Shown: positions 8,531 to 17,316, numbered from the stretch's first letter. The stretch: 64,000 nucleotides of DNA from Priestia megaterium NBRC 15308 = ATCC 14581 (GCF_000832985.1 NZ_CP009920.1:4210501-4274500), one strand, 5' to 3'. The notes: generated by a model not told the origin, from the letters alone. Numbers and translations: made by a program.

Positions 8531-9529
8531 ATGAAAAAAATTTATTTAGATGCAGGTCACGGAGGGGCAGATCTAGGGGCTGTCGCCAGCGGGTTATATG
8601 AAAAAGACTTAGTGTTAGCTGTTCAACAGTACATCATCTCTTTTCTTTCTACTCACTATGAAGGATTTTCTCTTTGTACAACCCGTACAACCGATGTGTT
8701 TTTGTCATTAAATGAACGGGTTAACAAAGCCAATGCGTGGGGTGCTGATGTATACTTATCTATTCATATAAATTTGGGCGGCGAAACGGGATATGAAGAT
8801 TTTATTTATAGCAAAAATATAAATAACCAAACCATTGTGTTACGAAACGATATTCACGATCATGTGAAATTTGTTCTCACTAAATACAATCACTCTAACC
8901 GAGGCAGGAAATTAGCTAATCATAGTGTGTTAAGGCATTCATATATGCCGTCTGTACTAACTGAAATTGGGTTTATTGATACAGAACACGATGCAAAGCT
9001 TTTAAAAAATCCTCAATTTCTAAAAGATATGGGGGTGGCATATGCAAAAGGGATTGCGCAGTTTTTAAACTTGGAGCCTAAATCTACAAATCCTGTGGGA
9101 GATTCTGACGAGGAAGGTTTTCCAAAGCCGGCTTTTTTATATAAACCTTTATGGATAAAAACAACCGAGGATACGGAGACGTATAAGGATGCAAATATGT
9201 CAGAGAGAACAGGTTATTTAAAAAAGAATACCTTCTTTCAAGTTTATGGTGAAACGCGTGCAGCCTGGGTGATGGATGGACAACATTTTATTGAAAAAAA
9301 AGATACAATCATTGAAGGAGAAACCATTACAACTGCGGAATTAACAAAAGAGAATATGGAAACATTAAAAGTGTTTGTGACAAAAGAGAAATTAGAAACA
9401 GCCGTAACCTTTTCCAAAGAAGGAGCCGCGGCAGCCATCATTACCCTTCGCGATAAAAAAATACTGAATGTAAAAGCATTTTTAGATAGAGAAAATTGGT
9501 GGTACAAAGCTGAACGGATAAAAAAATAG
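8531..9529 (+). CDS. N-acetylmuramoyl-L-alanine amidase (Amidase_3) without signal peptide
   Basis: 332 residues. The Amidase_3 zinc ligands are present: His10 (DAGHGG), Glu24 (YEKDL) and His79 (SIHIN), with catalytic Glu145 (TEIGF). The domain ends near residue 180. A linker and a roughly 130-residue C-terminal region follow, containing two SH3-like stretches that may bind wall. There is no signal peptide, so the enzyme would act after lysis or in the mother cell, as CwlC does. RBS AAGGAGG precedes the ATG. Cleaves the MurNAc-L-Ala bond of peptidoglycan. Confidence 0.82.
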   Translation: MKKIYLDAGHGGADLGAVASGLYEKDLVLAVQQYIISFLSTHYEGFSLCTTRTTDVFLSLNERVNKANAWGADVYLSIHINLGGETGYEDFIYSKNINNQTIVLRNDIHDHVKFVLTKYNHSNRGRKLANHSVLRHSYMPSVLTEIGFIDTEHDAKLLKNPQFLKDMGVAYAKGIAQFLNLEPKSTNPVGDSDEEGFPKPAFLYKPLWIKTTEDTETYKDANMSERTGYLKKNTFFQVYGETRAAWVMDGQHFIEKKDTIIEGETITTAELTKENMETLKVFVTKEKLETAVTFSKEGAAAAIITLRDKKILNVKAFLDRENWWYKAERIKK

Positions 9530-9634
9530 TGAAAAAACCTGCTTGTTTTTTGAAGCTTTCACCCTAGTAATTTTACTTATTTTTGATAGAATATAAAGAG
9601 CTGAATCGTAAAGATGCATAAAGGTGTGATGAAA

Positions 9635-9808
9635 ATGGAAGAGCAACAAGAAGCGATTGATTTAACAAAAGTATATGTATATGAGGAGTTTCCGGATAAA
9701 GTTGCAGGCAGATGCGATAACTGTGGACATGTGAAATTTAAAAGCTTAGTAAAAGACTTTATTTTTATCCGTACATGCGCAAAGTGCGGCATGAAAAAAA
9801 GCATTTAA
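9635..9808 (+). CDS. Small zinc-ribbon-type protein
   Basis: 57 residues from ATG 9635, 8 nt after AAGGTG. Two CxxC pairs (CDNC and CAKC), about 21 residues apart, form a likely treble-clef or zinc-ribbon site. The spacer is rich in Lys and Phe. No further homology recognised. Ends at a bidirectional terminator. Confidence 0.65.
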   Translation: MEEQQEAIDLTKVYVYEEFPDKVAGRCDNCGHVKFKSLVKDFIFIRTCAKCGMKKSI

Positions 9809-9824
9809 ATCCCTACTTCTTTAT

Positions 9825-9862
9825 AAAAAACGCTCTTTTCTGAAATGAAAAGAGCGTTTTTT
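9825..9862. terminator. Bidirectional terminator
   Basis: The 16-nt arms 9825-9840 and 9847-9862 (core ACGCTCTTTT) are perfect complements around a 6-nt loop, with an A-tract on one side and a T-tract on the other. Serves the convergent small gene and the MobC-like gene. Confidence 0.9.
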
Positions 9863-9864
9863 CT

Positions 9865-10245
9865 CTATTTAACGTATAAATGATCGCTAAGCTGCTCTGA
9901 AATAGTCTCTACATCTTCTTGTACATGTTTTTGTTTTTTCATCATTTCTAGTAGGATTTCTTCAAGATTCTGTGAATGGTTTTGCTTATCTTTTGGTTTA
10001 TGTAAGTACTTTGCAATTTGATGCATATTATTGCTTAGCCGGCTTAGTTCAGACTCAATCTTTCGCAGGTTAACCAATAGTTCCACACCTGCTTCTTTGC
10101 CGATTAAAGGAGGCTTAACTTTTCCATCCATAATAAATTTTCGAATGAGAGACGTTCGTTTTAAATTATAGTGTTCAATAAGTTCCTCTAATTTTTCTTT
10201 TTCTTCTTCATTCAACTTAATTGCTGGAATGCTGTGTCCTCTCAT
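9865..10245 (-). CDS. MobC-like ribbon-helix-helix protein, solitary
   Basis: 126 residues from ATG 10245, 6-7 nt after AAAGGAG. The N-terminal part (IPAIKLNEEEKEKLEELIEH then TSLIRKFIM) has the pattern of a ribbon-helix-helix DNA-binding domain. The middle (LRKIESELSRLSNNMHQIAKYLH) resembles the MobC motif in which NxxQIA follows a helix. The C-terminus is a charged coiled coil. MobC proteins are accessory relaxosome factors on mobilisable plasmids, yet no relaxase, oriT or plasmid gene is nearby. It could be a domesticated regulator or a remnant of a mobile element. Confidence 0.6.
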   Translation of the reverse strand: MRGHSIPAIKLNEEEKEKLEELIEHYNLKRTSLIRKFIMDGKVKPPLIGKEAGVELLVNLRKIESELSRLSNNMHQIAKYLHKPKDKQNHSQNLEEILLEMMKKQKHVQEDVETISEQLSDHLYVK

Positions 10246-10717
10246 AAGGTATCTCCTTTCAAGAGCAGTTCTTGCTGCGTTCAATCATATGTAAACATTC
10301 TCTTGTCTTTAATAATAGCAACCTTTTCCATGGTTAACTATGGTGAAAAGTTACTAAAATGTCGAACGTACAGTCTGTTAAAAAACTGGTAAATTAAGAA
10401 ATTTGGTTTAGTAATAGTTGAATTATAGAAGGAATGTCATTATCTACAATATTGCTGCTTTATTAAAAAGGCAGCAAAAGGGATGAATGGACCGCTGCTG
10501 TACTCAACCATTTTTGAGAGCGCAGCTTTAAAGAAGAGGGGTGATTTTTATGATTTTTTCCTCATACCACATCTTTCCTCCTAGTAACTCTGTCGAATCT
10601 TCTAGACTATTGTCTCAAGGGAATAGAAAGAAAGAAGACGAAATGGTTGAGAACGAGGTAAAGTCATATTATGTCTTTATTGACCTCATTTACATACTTT
10701 ACGGGGGAGGAATACGT
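10246..10717 (+). promoter_or_regulatory. Long leader of the exported amidase with alternative hairpins
   Basis: 472 bp without a confident gene. It holds a 16-bp near-palindrome centred on GTTAAC (10329-10344). It also has two hairpins, 10452-10477 (TTGCTGC/GCAGCAA) and 10494-10526 (GCTGC and CTCAA nested with TTGAG and GCAGC). Because both hairpins use GCTGC/GCAGC arms, the 3' arm of the first (10471-10475) can pair instead with the 5' arm of the second (10494-10498). An RBS-like AGAGGGGTG occurs near 10535, in frame with the main gene. It looks like a regulated leader; the class is unknown. Confidence 0.45.
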
Positions 10718-12577
10718 TTGAAACTAAAAAAAAGATTAAAACTAAATAAGATAGGGGTAGCCATGCTTACGGCTGGTGTCATATGTACAGCTTATATGCC
10801 CCTTCATTCGCTGCAAAAGCCTGTAGTCGCTTTGGCGGCAGAGAATCAGTCAGATTCTTTAGAGCGAGCATTTGCACAAGCATCTAAAGAATTTGGTGTG
10901 CCGGCTTCGCTTTTAAAAGCAATTTCCTACAACAAGTCGCGCTGGGAAAGTCATAATGGAAAACCTAGTGCAGCCGGGGGATACGGTCTTATGCATTTAA
11001 CAGACATCCCTTCTTTAGAAGATGGAAAAGGAAACGGAGCTGTGCCTTCAAAACCAGCATATGATAAACAGCAAACTCTCTCCTTAGCTGCTAAGCTGCT
11101 TAACTCAGATAAAGAAAGATTAAAAAAAGATCCTGTGCAAAATATTCGCGGTGGCGCTGCTGTGCTGGCTTTTATCGCAAAAGACAAAAATGGAAACATA
11201 CCGTCCACTGATCAAAAATGGTACGATGCAGTCGCCGCTTACGGTGCTTCTCAGGATAAAAAAAACGCTCAAGTATTTGCCGATGATGTATATGAAACGT
11301 TGGAAAAAGGAGCAGAGCATACAACGTCAGACGGACAGCATCTTAAAATTTCCCCTCAAAATATAGATAAGTCGATTCCTCGTGCTGAAAATTCCAATAC
11401 GAATAAAGCGGATTGTCCGGCATCTTTAAAATGTGAATACATCCCTGCTTTTTACGGGAAATTCAGCGAAAGTCCTTCAGATTACGGAAACTATGATATT
11501 GCAAACCGCCAAAAATCAGATGTTCGCTATATTGTTATTCATGATACAGAAGTAAGTTATGATGGAACGATTGATTTGTTTGCTAACCCTAATAGAGCCG
11601 CTGCAAACTATGTAATCCGTTCAAGTGATGGCCATATCGCACAGATGATCCATAACAAAGACGTAGCATGGCATGCAGGAAACTGGTATTTTAATACACA
11701 CAGTATTGGAATTGAACATGAAGGATTCGCCCTTGAAGGATCTACTTGGTTTACGGAAGAAATGTACCGTTCTTCGGCAAGACTCGTACGCCACCTTGCC
11801 AAAGAATATAATATTCCCTTAGACCGAGCTCATATTATTGGTCATGATGAGGTGCCGGGTTTGTCTCCTAAGGCTCAATCAGGTATGCATTCAGATCCCG
11901 GGCCGTTTTGGGATTGGGGGCACTACATGGATTTAGTAGGAAGCCCAGTCGAGCGCCAGCATACAAACAAACTAGCCGTTACGATTAATCCAGTCTTTCA
12001 AAACAATCAGCCAGAAGTATCAGATGCACCAAAGCAGCCGGCCAACTTTGTGTATTTGCATCAAGCTCCCAGCAATGATTCACCGCTGCTGAATGAGCCT
12101 GCAGCTTCAGGGCCTGGAACGAAACAAACGTTAGACTGGGGAAGCAAAGCAGTAACTGGACAAACGTATGCAGTAGCTGAGACAAAAGGAGAATGGACAG
12201 CGATTTGGTACGGAGGACAAAAAGCGTGGTTTTATAATCCTCATAATAAAAATACAAGTAAAGGTACAGGCATATTATTAACGCCAAAACCAGGGAAAGA
12301 AAGCATTCAAGTGTACGGAGGAGCTTTCCCGGAGGCTTCAGCCTATCCTTCTGATATACCAGTTAAAGCTATGGTGCCACTTCAGTATAAAATTTCTCCA
12401 GACCAGGTGTACGTGGGGGTAGAGAAAGTAAGGAGTGACTATTACTATGCCCCAACTTTTACAACAAACCCAAACGATCACAAAATGATTGTTGGAAAAG
12501 ACGAATATTATCAAATTTATTTTAATCACCGCTATGCGTTTGTGAAAGCGTCGGATGTAGAGGTTAAAAGACAATAG
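10718..12577 (+). CDS. Secreted N-acetylmuramoyl-L-alanine amidase (Amidase_2) with degenerate transglycosylase-like domain
   Basis: 619 residues. TTG 10718 is preferred: GGGGGAGG is 7-8 nt upstream and the protein then begins with a clean signal peptide cleaved near ALA/AEN (40/41). Residues about 45-195 resemble a lysozyme/SLT-like domain (GVPASLLKAISYNKSRW, then GGYGLMHLTD), but the position usually held by catalytic Glu (ESRW) is Lys73. Amidase_2 follows (about 245-410), with candidate zinc ligands His275, His376 and Asp393. The C-terminal 200 residues look like repeated SH3-type wall-binding modules. Expected to cut peptidoglycan outside the cell. An in-frame upstream start at 10541 would bury the signal peptide and is less likely. 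Confidence 0.8.
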   Translation: MKLKKRLKLNKIGVAMLTAGVICTAYMPLHSLQKPVVALAAENQSDSLERAFAQASKEFGVPASLLKAISYNKSRWESHNGKPSAAGGYGLMHLTDIPSLEDGKGNGAVPSKPAYDKQQTLSLAAKLLNSDKERLKKDPVQNIRGGAAVLAFIAKDKNGNIPSTDQKWYDAVAAYGASQDKKNAQVFADDVYETLEKGAEHTTSDGQHLKISPQNIDKSIPRAENSNTNKADCPASLKCEYIPAFYGKFSESPSDYGNYDIANRQKSDVRYIVIHDTEVSYDGTIDLFANPNRAAANYVIRSSDGHIAQMIHNKDVAWHAGNWYFNTHSIGIEHEGFALEGSTWFTEEMYRSSARLVRHLAKEYNIPLDRAHIIGHDEVPGLSPKAQSGMHSDPGPFWDWGHYMDLVGSPVERQHTNKLAVTINPVFQNNQPEVSDAPKQPANFVYLHQAPSNDSPLLNEPAASGPGTKQTLDWGSKAVTGQTYAVAETKGEWTAIWYGGQKAWFYNPHNKNTSKGTGILLTPKPGKESIQVYGGAFPEASAYPSDIPVKAMVPLQYKISPDQVYVGVEKVRSDYYYAPTFTTNPNDHKMIVGKDEYYQIYFNHRYAFVKASDVEVKRQ

Positions 12578-12590
12578 AATAGAGTGTTAA

Positions 12591-12640
12591 AAGAAAGGAA
12601 GAGACAGGGTGTTCAAACGGTATGTCTCTTTCTTTTCTTT
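12591..12640 (+). terminator. Terminator after the exported amidase
   Basis: AAGAAAGGAAGAGACA (12591-12606) pairs, with one bulge, with a downstream TGTCTCTT and C/T-rich arm, followed by T-rich sequence. Confidence 0.7.
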
Positions 12641-12732
12641 TAAAAACCACAAAAATTCAGAAGGTTATTGATGATGTTTTCTTATAATGATTTTCTAGCT
12701 TATTATCTTTTTAAAAAAGGAAGGAATGTCCT

Positions 12733-13635
12733 GTGATTATAATTAAGCCTTTAAGCCAGTGTTCTTTTTCTGATGCGCTAGAAGCATTCAATAAGGGTTT
12801 TGAAGATTATTACATTCCGATTGAGCTGTCGCTAGATCAATTCACTTGTAGATTTGGTTTCGATCAGCTATCTGTCGACCATTCTTTTATGGCTTTTTAT
12901 AATAATACACCAGCCGGAATTATGTTAAATGGAATAAAAAAGGTCAAGGGAAAAAAACATGCTTGGAATGGAGGCACAAGTGTAGCCCTACCTTACCGAA
13001 AAATAGGAATTGGAGAAGCCTTACTAAAAGCTACACTTGAGAGATATCAGCAGCAAGGAGTAGTGGAAGCCAGTCTGGAAGCATTTAAAGTGAATGAAAA
13101 AGCCATTCACCTTTATCAGAAATATGGATATGAAATTGTAGATACGCTTTTATTTCTAAAGCATAGAGGTAGTTTTCACGCTTCTCTACTTAAAAAGAAG
13201 AATCAGCTTACGTATTCGTTCAAGCGAAGGCTTGCAAAAGATATTCAAAACCTACCCTTTTATACATACGACGTTCCGTGGAAAAATCAATTTGATTGTA
13301 TTCATGATGGAGAAGCGTTTATTGCGTTGGATGAAAAAAACGAAGAAGTTGGCTATCTATTATTTCAAAAGAATTTTTCTTCCATAGGCATCGTGAATTC
13401 CGTTACTTTTTATCTAGGAAGCGTTAAGGAACATATCTCAAATTCAGAGGACGTTCTGGACTTTTTATTAGCAACCATTTTTAATATGTATGGACCAATT
13501 GCTTATAATACATATAATGTACCTGAAAAAAGAAATAGCTTACTCGTGAAAAAGTTAAAATCATTTGGTTTTCAAGATTTATATACAGATGAAGGAATCA
13601 AACTTGAGCAGGTGTTTATGAAAAAACAACTTTAA
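12733..13635 (+). CDS. GNAT acetyltransferase with C-terminal extension
   Basis: 300 residues from GTG 12733 behind AAGGAAGG. The N-terminal half is a GNAT domain: the acetyl-CoA loop is YRKIGIGEALLKATLERY and the terminal motif is VNEKAIHLYQKYGYEIV (about 125-141). The C-terminal half (about 150-300) is a second, more divergent GNAT-like or substrate-recognition domain. Substrate unknown. It shares a convergent terminator with the lipoprotein gene. Confidence 0.75.
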   Translation: MIIIKPLSQCSFSDALEAFNKGFEDYYIPIELSLDQFTCRFGFDQLSVDHSFMAFYNNTPAGIMLNGIKKVKGKKHAWNGGTSVALPYRKIGIGEALLKATLERYQQQGVVEASLEAFKVNEKAIHLYQKYGYEIVDTLLFLKHRGSFHASLLKKKNQLTYSFKRRLAKDIQNLPFYTYDVPWKNQFDCIHDGEAFIALDEKNEEVGYLLFQKNFSSIGIVNSVTFYLGSVKEHISNSEDVLDFLLATIFNMYGPIAYNTYNVPEKRNSLLVKKLKSFGFQDLYTDEGIKLEQVFMKKQL

Positions 13636-13657
13636 AAAGCGGCCATGAGCCGCTTTT
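13635..13657. terminator. Bidirectional terminator
   Basis: AAAAGCGGC (13635-13643) and GCCGCTTTT (13649-13657) around a 5-nt loop, between convergent genes. Confidence 0.85.
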
Positions 13658-14201
13658 ACTGCATTTCCGTAATTGGATGTGCATCATAAAATTCCTCGAT
13701 TTTTTCTTGCTGTCCTTCGAATTTTTCTTTCCATACTTGTTTCACGTCATTATAATTTCGAAGATCTATTCCGTAGAAGTCTGTTAACTCTTTTCGAGTA
13801 ATAGTGATTGTCTGAGGAACAGTCGTATTAATAGTAAAGTGAACGCTGTCAGCATTTTGTACGGCAGAAAGTAAAATGGTTGCGTTATGTAAAAGTATGC
13901 GTTTGGTCTTAACAGACGTCCAGCTTTTTTCAAACGTATGCTGATTAGTTATTGCAGCGTAATTAATTGCTAAGTAATAAGGTTTTTGCGTATCTTGAAA
14001 GGCTATACCTTTTAAATAAACGTGTCCTGGAAGTTTATTTGTAATTTCCTCTACTGAAGCCTCATGTTTTGAAGAAGAAGTATATTGAATAGAAGAAGCA
14101 GAGACTCTTTCGGCAGACAGATTATTATGAGGTGCATAGGCACACCCTGATAGCCAAGTGAACACTGTACAAAGTGTAAGAGAAGTATATATTTTTTTCA
14201 T
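13656..14201 (-). CDS. Hypothetical lipoprotein (possibly DUF4825-type)
   Basis: 181 residues. The signal ends in WLSGC, giving a lipobox with Cys20. The mature part contains a beta-rich pattern and the ending ITRKELTDFYGIDLRNY, which reminds me of DUF4825 proteins; that is a weak match from memory. Ser-rich linker after the lipidated Cys. Upstream neighbour is the ZIP transporter on the same strand. Confidence 0.6.
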   Translation of the reverse strand: MKKIYTSLTLCTVFTWLSGCAYAPHNNLSAERVSASSIQYTSSSKHEASVEEITNKLPGHVYLKGIAFQDTQKPYYLAINYAAITNQHTFEKSWTSVKTKRILLHNATILLSAVQNADSVHFTINTTVPQTITITRKELTDFYGIDLRNYNDVKQVWKEKFEGQQEKIEEFYDAHPITEMQ

Positions 14202-14284
14202 AATGGTAACTCCTTTTGTTTATATCTACTTGTAAAGACGAAAGACCTATATATTTTGTTTCATACAAAATATAAGTTTATTCA

Positions 14285-15016
14285 TTAAAAAGACAGATAA
14301 TCCAAAATAATAGAAGTTAATAACCCTAATGAGGCAATAAAACCAATAACAGGACCACCTTCTTCAAAAGCTTCCGGCAACATCGTAGAAGCAACCATTG
14401 CCACAATTCCACCCCCGGCGAATGAGGCAATAAAACCCATCATCTTTGAGGTAGCGTCTTGAAGAAATAAGTATCCAATCCAAGAGCAAAGAGCTGATAT
14501 AAAAAAAACTGAAAGCCATAATGAAAAAATTTTCTTTTGGCTGTATTGGCTTTTTAGTAGTCCGCTTGTCCCGGAGATTCCTTCCGGTATATTGCTGATA
14601 AAAATAGAGACAACAAGCAGCCAGCTAACGTGGTGCTGTTCAATCAAACTTGCGCCAATCATAAGTGACTCAGGTATAGCATCCATAATAGTACCAATAA
14701 AAATGGCTAGTCCCGAGCTAGCGGGGACAAGGTGGTCCGAACGTTTTCTTTTGTGAGCGCCTTTTTTAGCTAAGGTCATGTCAAGAAGAGTAAAGAGTCC
14801 TGCACCTGTTAAGAAGCCTAAAGAAGAAGGAATAATTCCCGCTTCTTTTACCGAATCTTGAATAAGCTCGTAAGCGGCAGCTCCTAACAAAACGCCCGTG
14901 CCAAAAGCCATAATATAAGCAGTCAACTGTTTTTTTAAAGGTACAAAAATAGCTATAATAGCGCCAATTAATACAGCTGAGCCTGAGACACCACCCCACA
15001 TAAGGGCATCCATCAC
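14285..15016 (-). CDS. ZIP-family metal transporter
   Basis: 243 residues, about eight hydrophobic segments. The ZIP metal-binding helices are recognisable: MDAIPESLMIGASLIE (helix 4, xxxPESxxxG) and SNIPEGISG (helix 5, NxPEG). A basic His/Lys-rich loop (KKGAHKRKRSDH) lies between the third and fourth helices, as in ZIP proteins. Imports zinc or another divalent ion across the cytoplasmic membrane; metal specificity cannot be read. ATG codons occur at residues 1 and 2, so the exact start is uncertain by one residue. Confidence 0.85.
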   Translation of the reverse strand: MMDALMWGGVSGSAVLIGAIIAIFVPLKKQLTAYIMAFGTGVLLGAAAYELIQDSVKEAGIIPSSLGFLTGAGLFTLLDMTLAKKGAHKRKRSDHLVPASSGLAIFIGTIMDAIPESLMIGASLIEQHHVSWLLVVSIFISNIPEGISGTSGLLKSQYSQKKIFSLWLSVFFISALCSWIGYLFLQDATSKMMGFIASFAGGGIVAMVASTMLPEAFEEGGPVIGFIASLGLLTSIILDYLSF

Positions 15017-15109
15017 ATGAGATCCCTACTTTCTTACGTACTTACTTGTAGTGTAACCATCTCTATGATTATTATGAAACAAGATAAAAGAACTAAAAAA
15101 ATGGGAAAA

Positions 15110-15153
15110 AATCACTTATTTAGACCTTAAATAAAATAAGTCTTCGGTATAAT
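15110..15153 (+). promoter_or_regulatory. P450 promoter region with inverted repeat
   Basis: A TATAAT box at 15148-15153 follows an imperfect inverted repeat (ACTTATTTA near 15114 with TAAATAAAATAAGT near 15128). The repeat would overlap a -35 region, so it may be a repressor site for the P450 gene. Predicted by eye. Confidence 0.4.
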
Positions 15154-15301
15154 TGACAAAATTTTCTGATTATGTCCGTTGAAAGTGAAAAAACCTTGTG
15201 ATAGGCTTATCAAAAGATAAAAGATGGAAAAAAATTCTTTTATCTATAGTCGATTAAAAACCTTACCAAGTTTTACTTTTAAACGAAAGAAGGAAGACGA
15301 G

Positions 15302-16513
15302 ATGAATCCAAAAGCAGTGAAAAGAGAAAATCGTTATGCTAATTTAATTCCTATGCAAGAAATTAAATCCGTTGAACAGCAGCTTTACCCATTTGATATT
15401 TATAATAGCCTGCGTCAAGAGGCACCTATTCGTTACGATGAAAGCCGAAACTGCTGGGATGTATTTGATTATGAAACAGTAAAGTATATTTTAAAAAACC
15501 CGTCGCTTTTTTCATCCAAACGAGCAATGGAAGAACGCCAAGAAAGTATTTTAATGATGGATCCTCCAAAACATACAAAGTTACGAAATTTAGTAAACAA
15601 AGCTTTTACGCCAAGAGCTATTCAGCACTTGGAGGGTCATATTGAAGAGATTGCAGATTATTTATTAGATGAAGTAAGCAGCAAAGAAAAGTTTGATATA
15701 GTAGAAGACTTTGCTGGACCACTGCCGATTATTGTAATAGCAGAGCTGCTAGGAGTACCAATACAAGACCGAGCACTGTTTAAAAAGTACTCCGATGACT
15801 TAGTGAGCGGTGCCGAAAATAATTCAGACGAAGCTTTTGCGAAAATGATGCAAAAGCGTAATGAAGGCGTGATTTTTTTACAAGGGTATTTTAAAGAAAT
15901 TATCGCGGAGCGTCAGCAAAATAAACAAGAAGATCTCATTTCGCTTCTTTTAGAAGCAGAAATCGACGGCGAGCATTTAACAGAAGAGGAAGTGCTGGGG
16001 TTTTGTATTTTATTGCTAGTAGCAGGTAATGAGACAACAACAAACTTAATTACGAACGGAGTTCGGTATATGACAGAAGATGTAGACGTGCAGAATGAAG
16101 TTCGTCGAGACATATCGCTAGTTCCGAACCTGGTAGAAGAAACGCTTCGCTATTATCCTCCTATTCAAGCGATTGGACGCATAGCTGCTGAAGATGTAGA
16201 ACTTGGAGAGTGTAAGATTAAAAGAGGACAGCAGGTAATTAGCTGGGCAGCGAGTGCAAATAGAGATTCAGCTAAGTTTGAATGGCCTGACACTTTTGTC
16301 GTGCATCGTAAAACAAATCCTCACGTGAGCTTTGGATTTGGCATCCATTTTTGCTTAGGAGCACCACTAGCAAGAATGGAAGGGAAAATTGCTTTTACTA
16401 AGTTACTAGAAAAAGGGGGATTTTCCAAAGTTCAGAATCAGTCTTTAAAGCCAATAGATAGCCCTTTTGTTTTTGGTGTAAAAAAATATGAAATTGCTTT
16501 TAATAACGCCTGA
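15302..16513 (+). CDS. Cytochrome P450, CYP109 family
   Basis: 403 residues from ATG 15302 behind GAAGGAAGACGAG; the length equals that of CYP109 proteins. P450 motifs: I-helix AGNETT (241-246), EETLR (279-283), and the heme loop FGFGIHFCLG with Cys351 as thiolate ligand. The sequence closely resembles P. megaterium CYP109 enzymes (for example the shared LYPF..Y..LRQEAP..Y and LLVAGNETTTNLITN blocks), which hydroxylate steroids, terpenoids, fatty acids or vitamin D-type substrates. No ferredoxin or reductase gene adjoins, so electrons must come from elsewhere. Substrate unknown. Confidence 0.9.
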   Translation: MNPKAVKRENRYANLIPMQEIKSVEQQLYPFDIYNSLRQEAPIRYDESRNCWDVFDYETVKYILKNPSLFSSKRAMEERQESILMMDPPKHTKLRNLVNKAFTPRAIQHLEGHIEEIADYLLDEVSSKEKFDIVEDFAGPLPIIVIAELLGVPIQDRALFKKYSDDLVSGAENNSDEAFAKMMQKRNEGVIFLQGYFKEIIAERQQNKQEDLISLLLEAEIDGEHLTEEEVLGFCILLLVAGNETTTNLITNGVRYMTEDVDVQNEVRRDISLVPNLVEETLRYYPPIQAIGRIAAEDVELGECKIKRGQQVISWAASANRDSAKFEWPDTFVVHRKTNPHVSFGFGIHFCLGAPLARMEGKIAFTKLLEKGGFSKVQNQSLKPIDSPFVFGVKKYEIAFNNA

Positions 16514-16543
16514 AAAGCGAGCGCAAATGATGCGCTTGCTTTT
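16513..16543. terminator. Bidirectional terminator
   Basis: AAAAGCGAGCGCA pairs with TGCGCTTGCTTTT around AATGA, with one G-T pair; between the convergent P450 and LOG genes. Confidence 0.8.
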
Positions 16544-17130
16544 TAGCTTTCAGTGTTCCATTTTTGGTCCTCTGAAGGAGACGTGTAGGTGTCCATTGAA
16601 GAGATGAGCTGTTCGGGAGTATCAGAAATGTTGATTAGACGAATAGCAGAATCCGTAGAAAATCCTTCATCTACGGCATGCTGAACCATTTGCATAAGCG
16701 GGTTGTAGTAGCCGTTCACATTTAATAACCCTACTGGTTTTTTATGTATACCAATTTGAGCCCAGCAAAGAGCTTCAAACAACTCTTCAAATGTTCCGAA
16801 ACCTCCAGGAAGTGCAATATAAGCATCAGCTAACTCGTGCATAGTTGCTTTTCGCTCGTGCATGCTCTCTACTTCGATAAGTTCTGTCAGCGCGGTATGA
16901 ACAATTTCACCGCTAAACAAACCGCGGGGCATAATGCCAATGACTTCGCCTCCGTGCTGAAGCATTTCATTTGCAACTTCTCCCATCAGACCCATTCGTG
17001 AGCCTCCGTAAATCAGCCGGTAGTTTTTTTGGGCCATATAGCGTCCTAGCGAGACGGCGGCCTCTTTATATTCTGTTTTTATTCCAGCGCTTGATCCTGC
17101 AAACACACAAATTGATTTCAACTGCTTCAC
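16543..17130 (-). CDS. LOG-family nucleoside 5'-monophosphate phosphoribohydrolase
   Basis: 195 residues. The two LOG signatures are intact: GGSRMGLMGEVA (about 42-53) and PGGFGTFEE (about 107-115). Plant and bacterial LOG enzymes split cytokinin riboside monophosphates or, more generally, AMP-like nucleotides into base and ribose 5-phosphate. The B. subtilis homologue is YvdD. Alone on the minus strand with its own RBS (GGAGTGAAG). Confidence 0.87.
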   Translation of the reverse strand: MKQLKSICVFAGSSAGIKTEYKEAAVSLGRYMAQKNYRLIYGGSRMGLMGEVANEMLQHGGEVIGIMPRGLFSGEIVHTALTELIEVESMHERKATMHELADAYIALPGGFGTFEELFEALCWAQIGIHKKPVGLLNVNGYYNPLMQMVQHAVDEGFSTDSAIRLINISDTPEQLISSMDTYTSPSEDQKWNTES

Positions 17131-17218
17131 TCCTTTGTTTCTTCTCTATATAAGTCTTTTCTGTTTATGAAGAACAAATTCCTTCTTAATAATTTATGAA
17201 TTTTCACAATGTCATCGC

Positions 17219-17279
17219 TTGATTATTCTAAAAACTTTGCTTATAATCAAAGCGAAACGTCTGTTTGAAAGCGTTATCT
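17219..17279 (+). promoter_or_regulatory. Promoter with CcpA (cre) site before malic enzyme
   Basis: TTGATT (17219-17224), 17-bp spacer, TATAAT (17242-17247). A sequence matching the cre consensus exactly, TGAAAGCGTTATCT, is at 17266-17279, shortly after the expected start point. A cre at this position normally blocks transcription when glucose is present. The rest of the gap to 17430 contains an inverted repeat, ATCTACTT/AAGTAGAT (17317-17339). Confidence 0.7.
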
Positions 17280-17316
17280 ATTTCTTTTCCTTTGGTGAAA
17301 AAGATAGTATGTATAG

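Noticed and set aside
10541-10717. In-frame 59-residue N-terminal extension of the exported amidase
   Set aside because: Although an RBS-like AGAGGGGTG precedes 10541, the extension would place the signal peptide internally. TTG 10718 has its own strong RBS. A small upstream ORF cannot be excluded.
9865-12577. A prophage or plasmid island suggested by the MobC-like and lysin-type genes
   Set aside because: No integrase, structural, replication or relaxase genes, no att-like repeats, and the base composition matches the neighbours.
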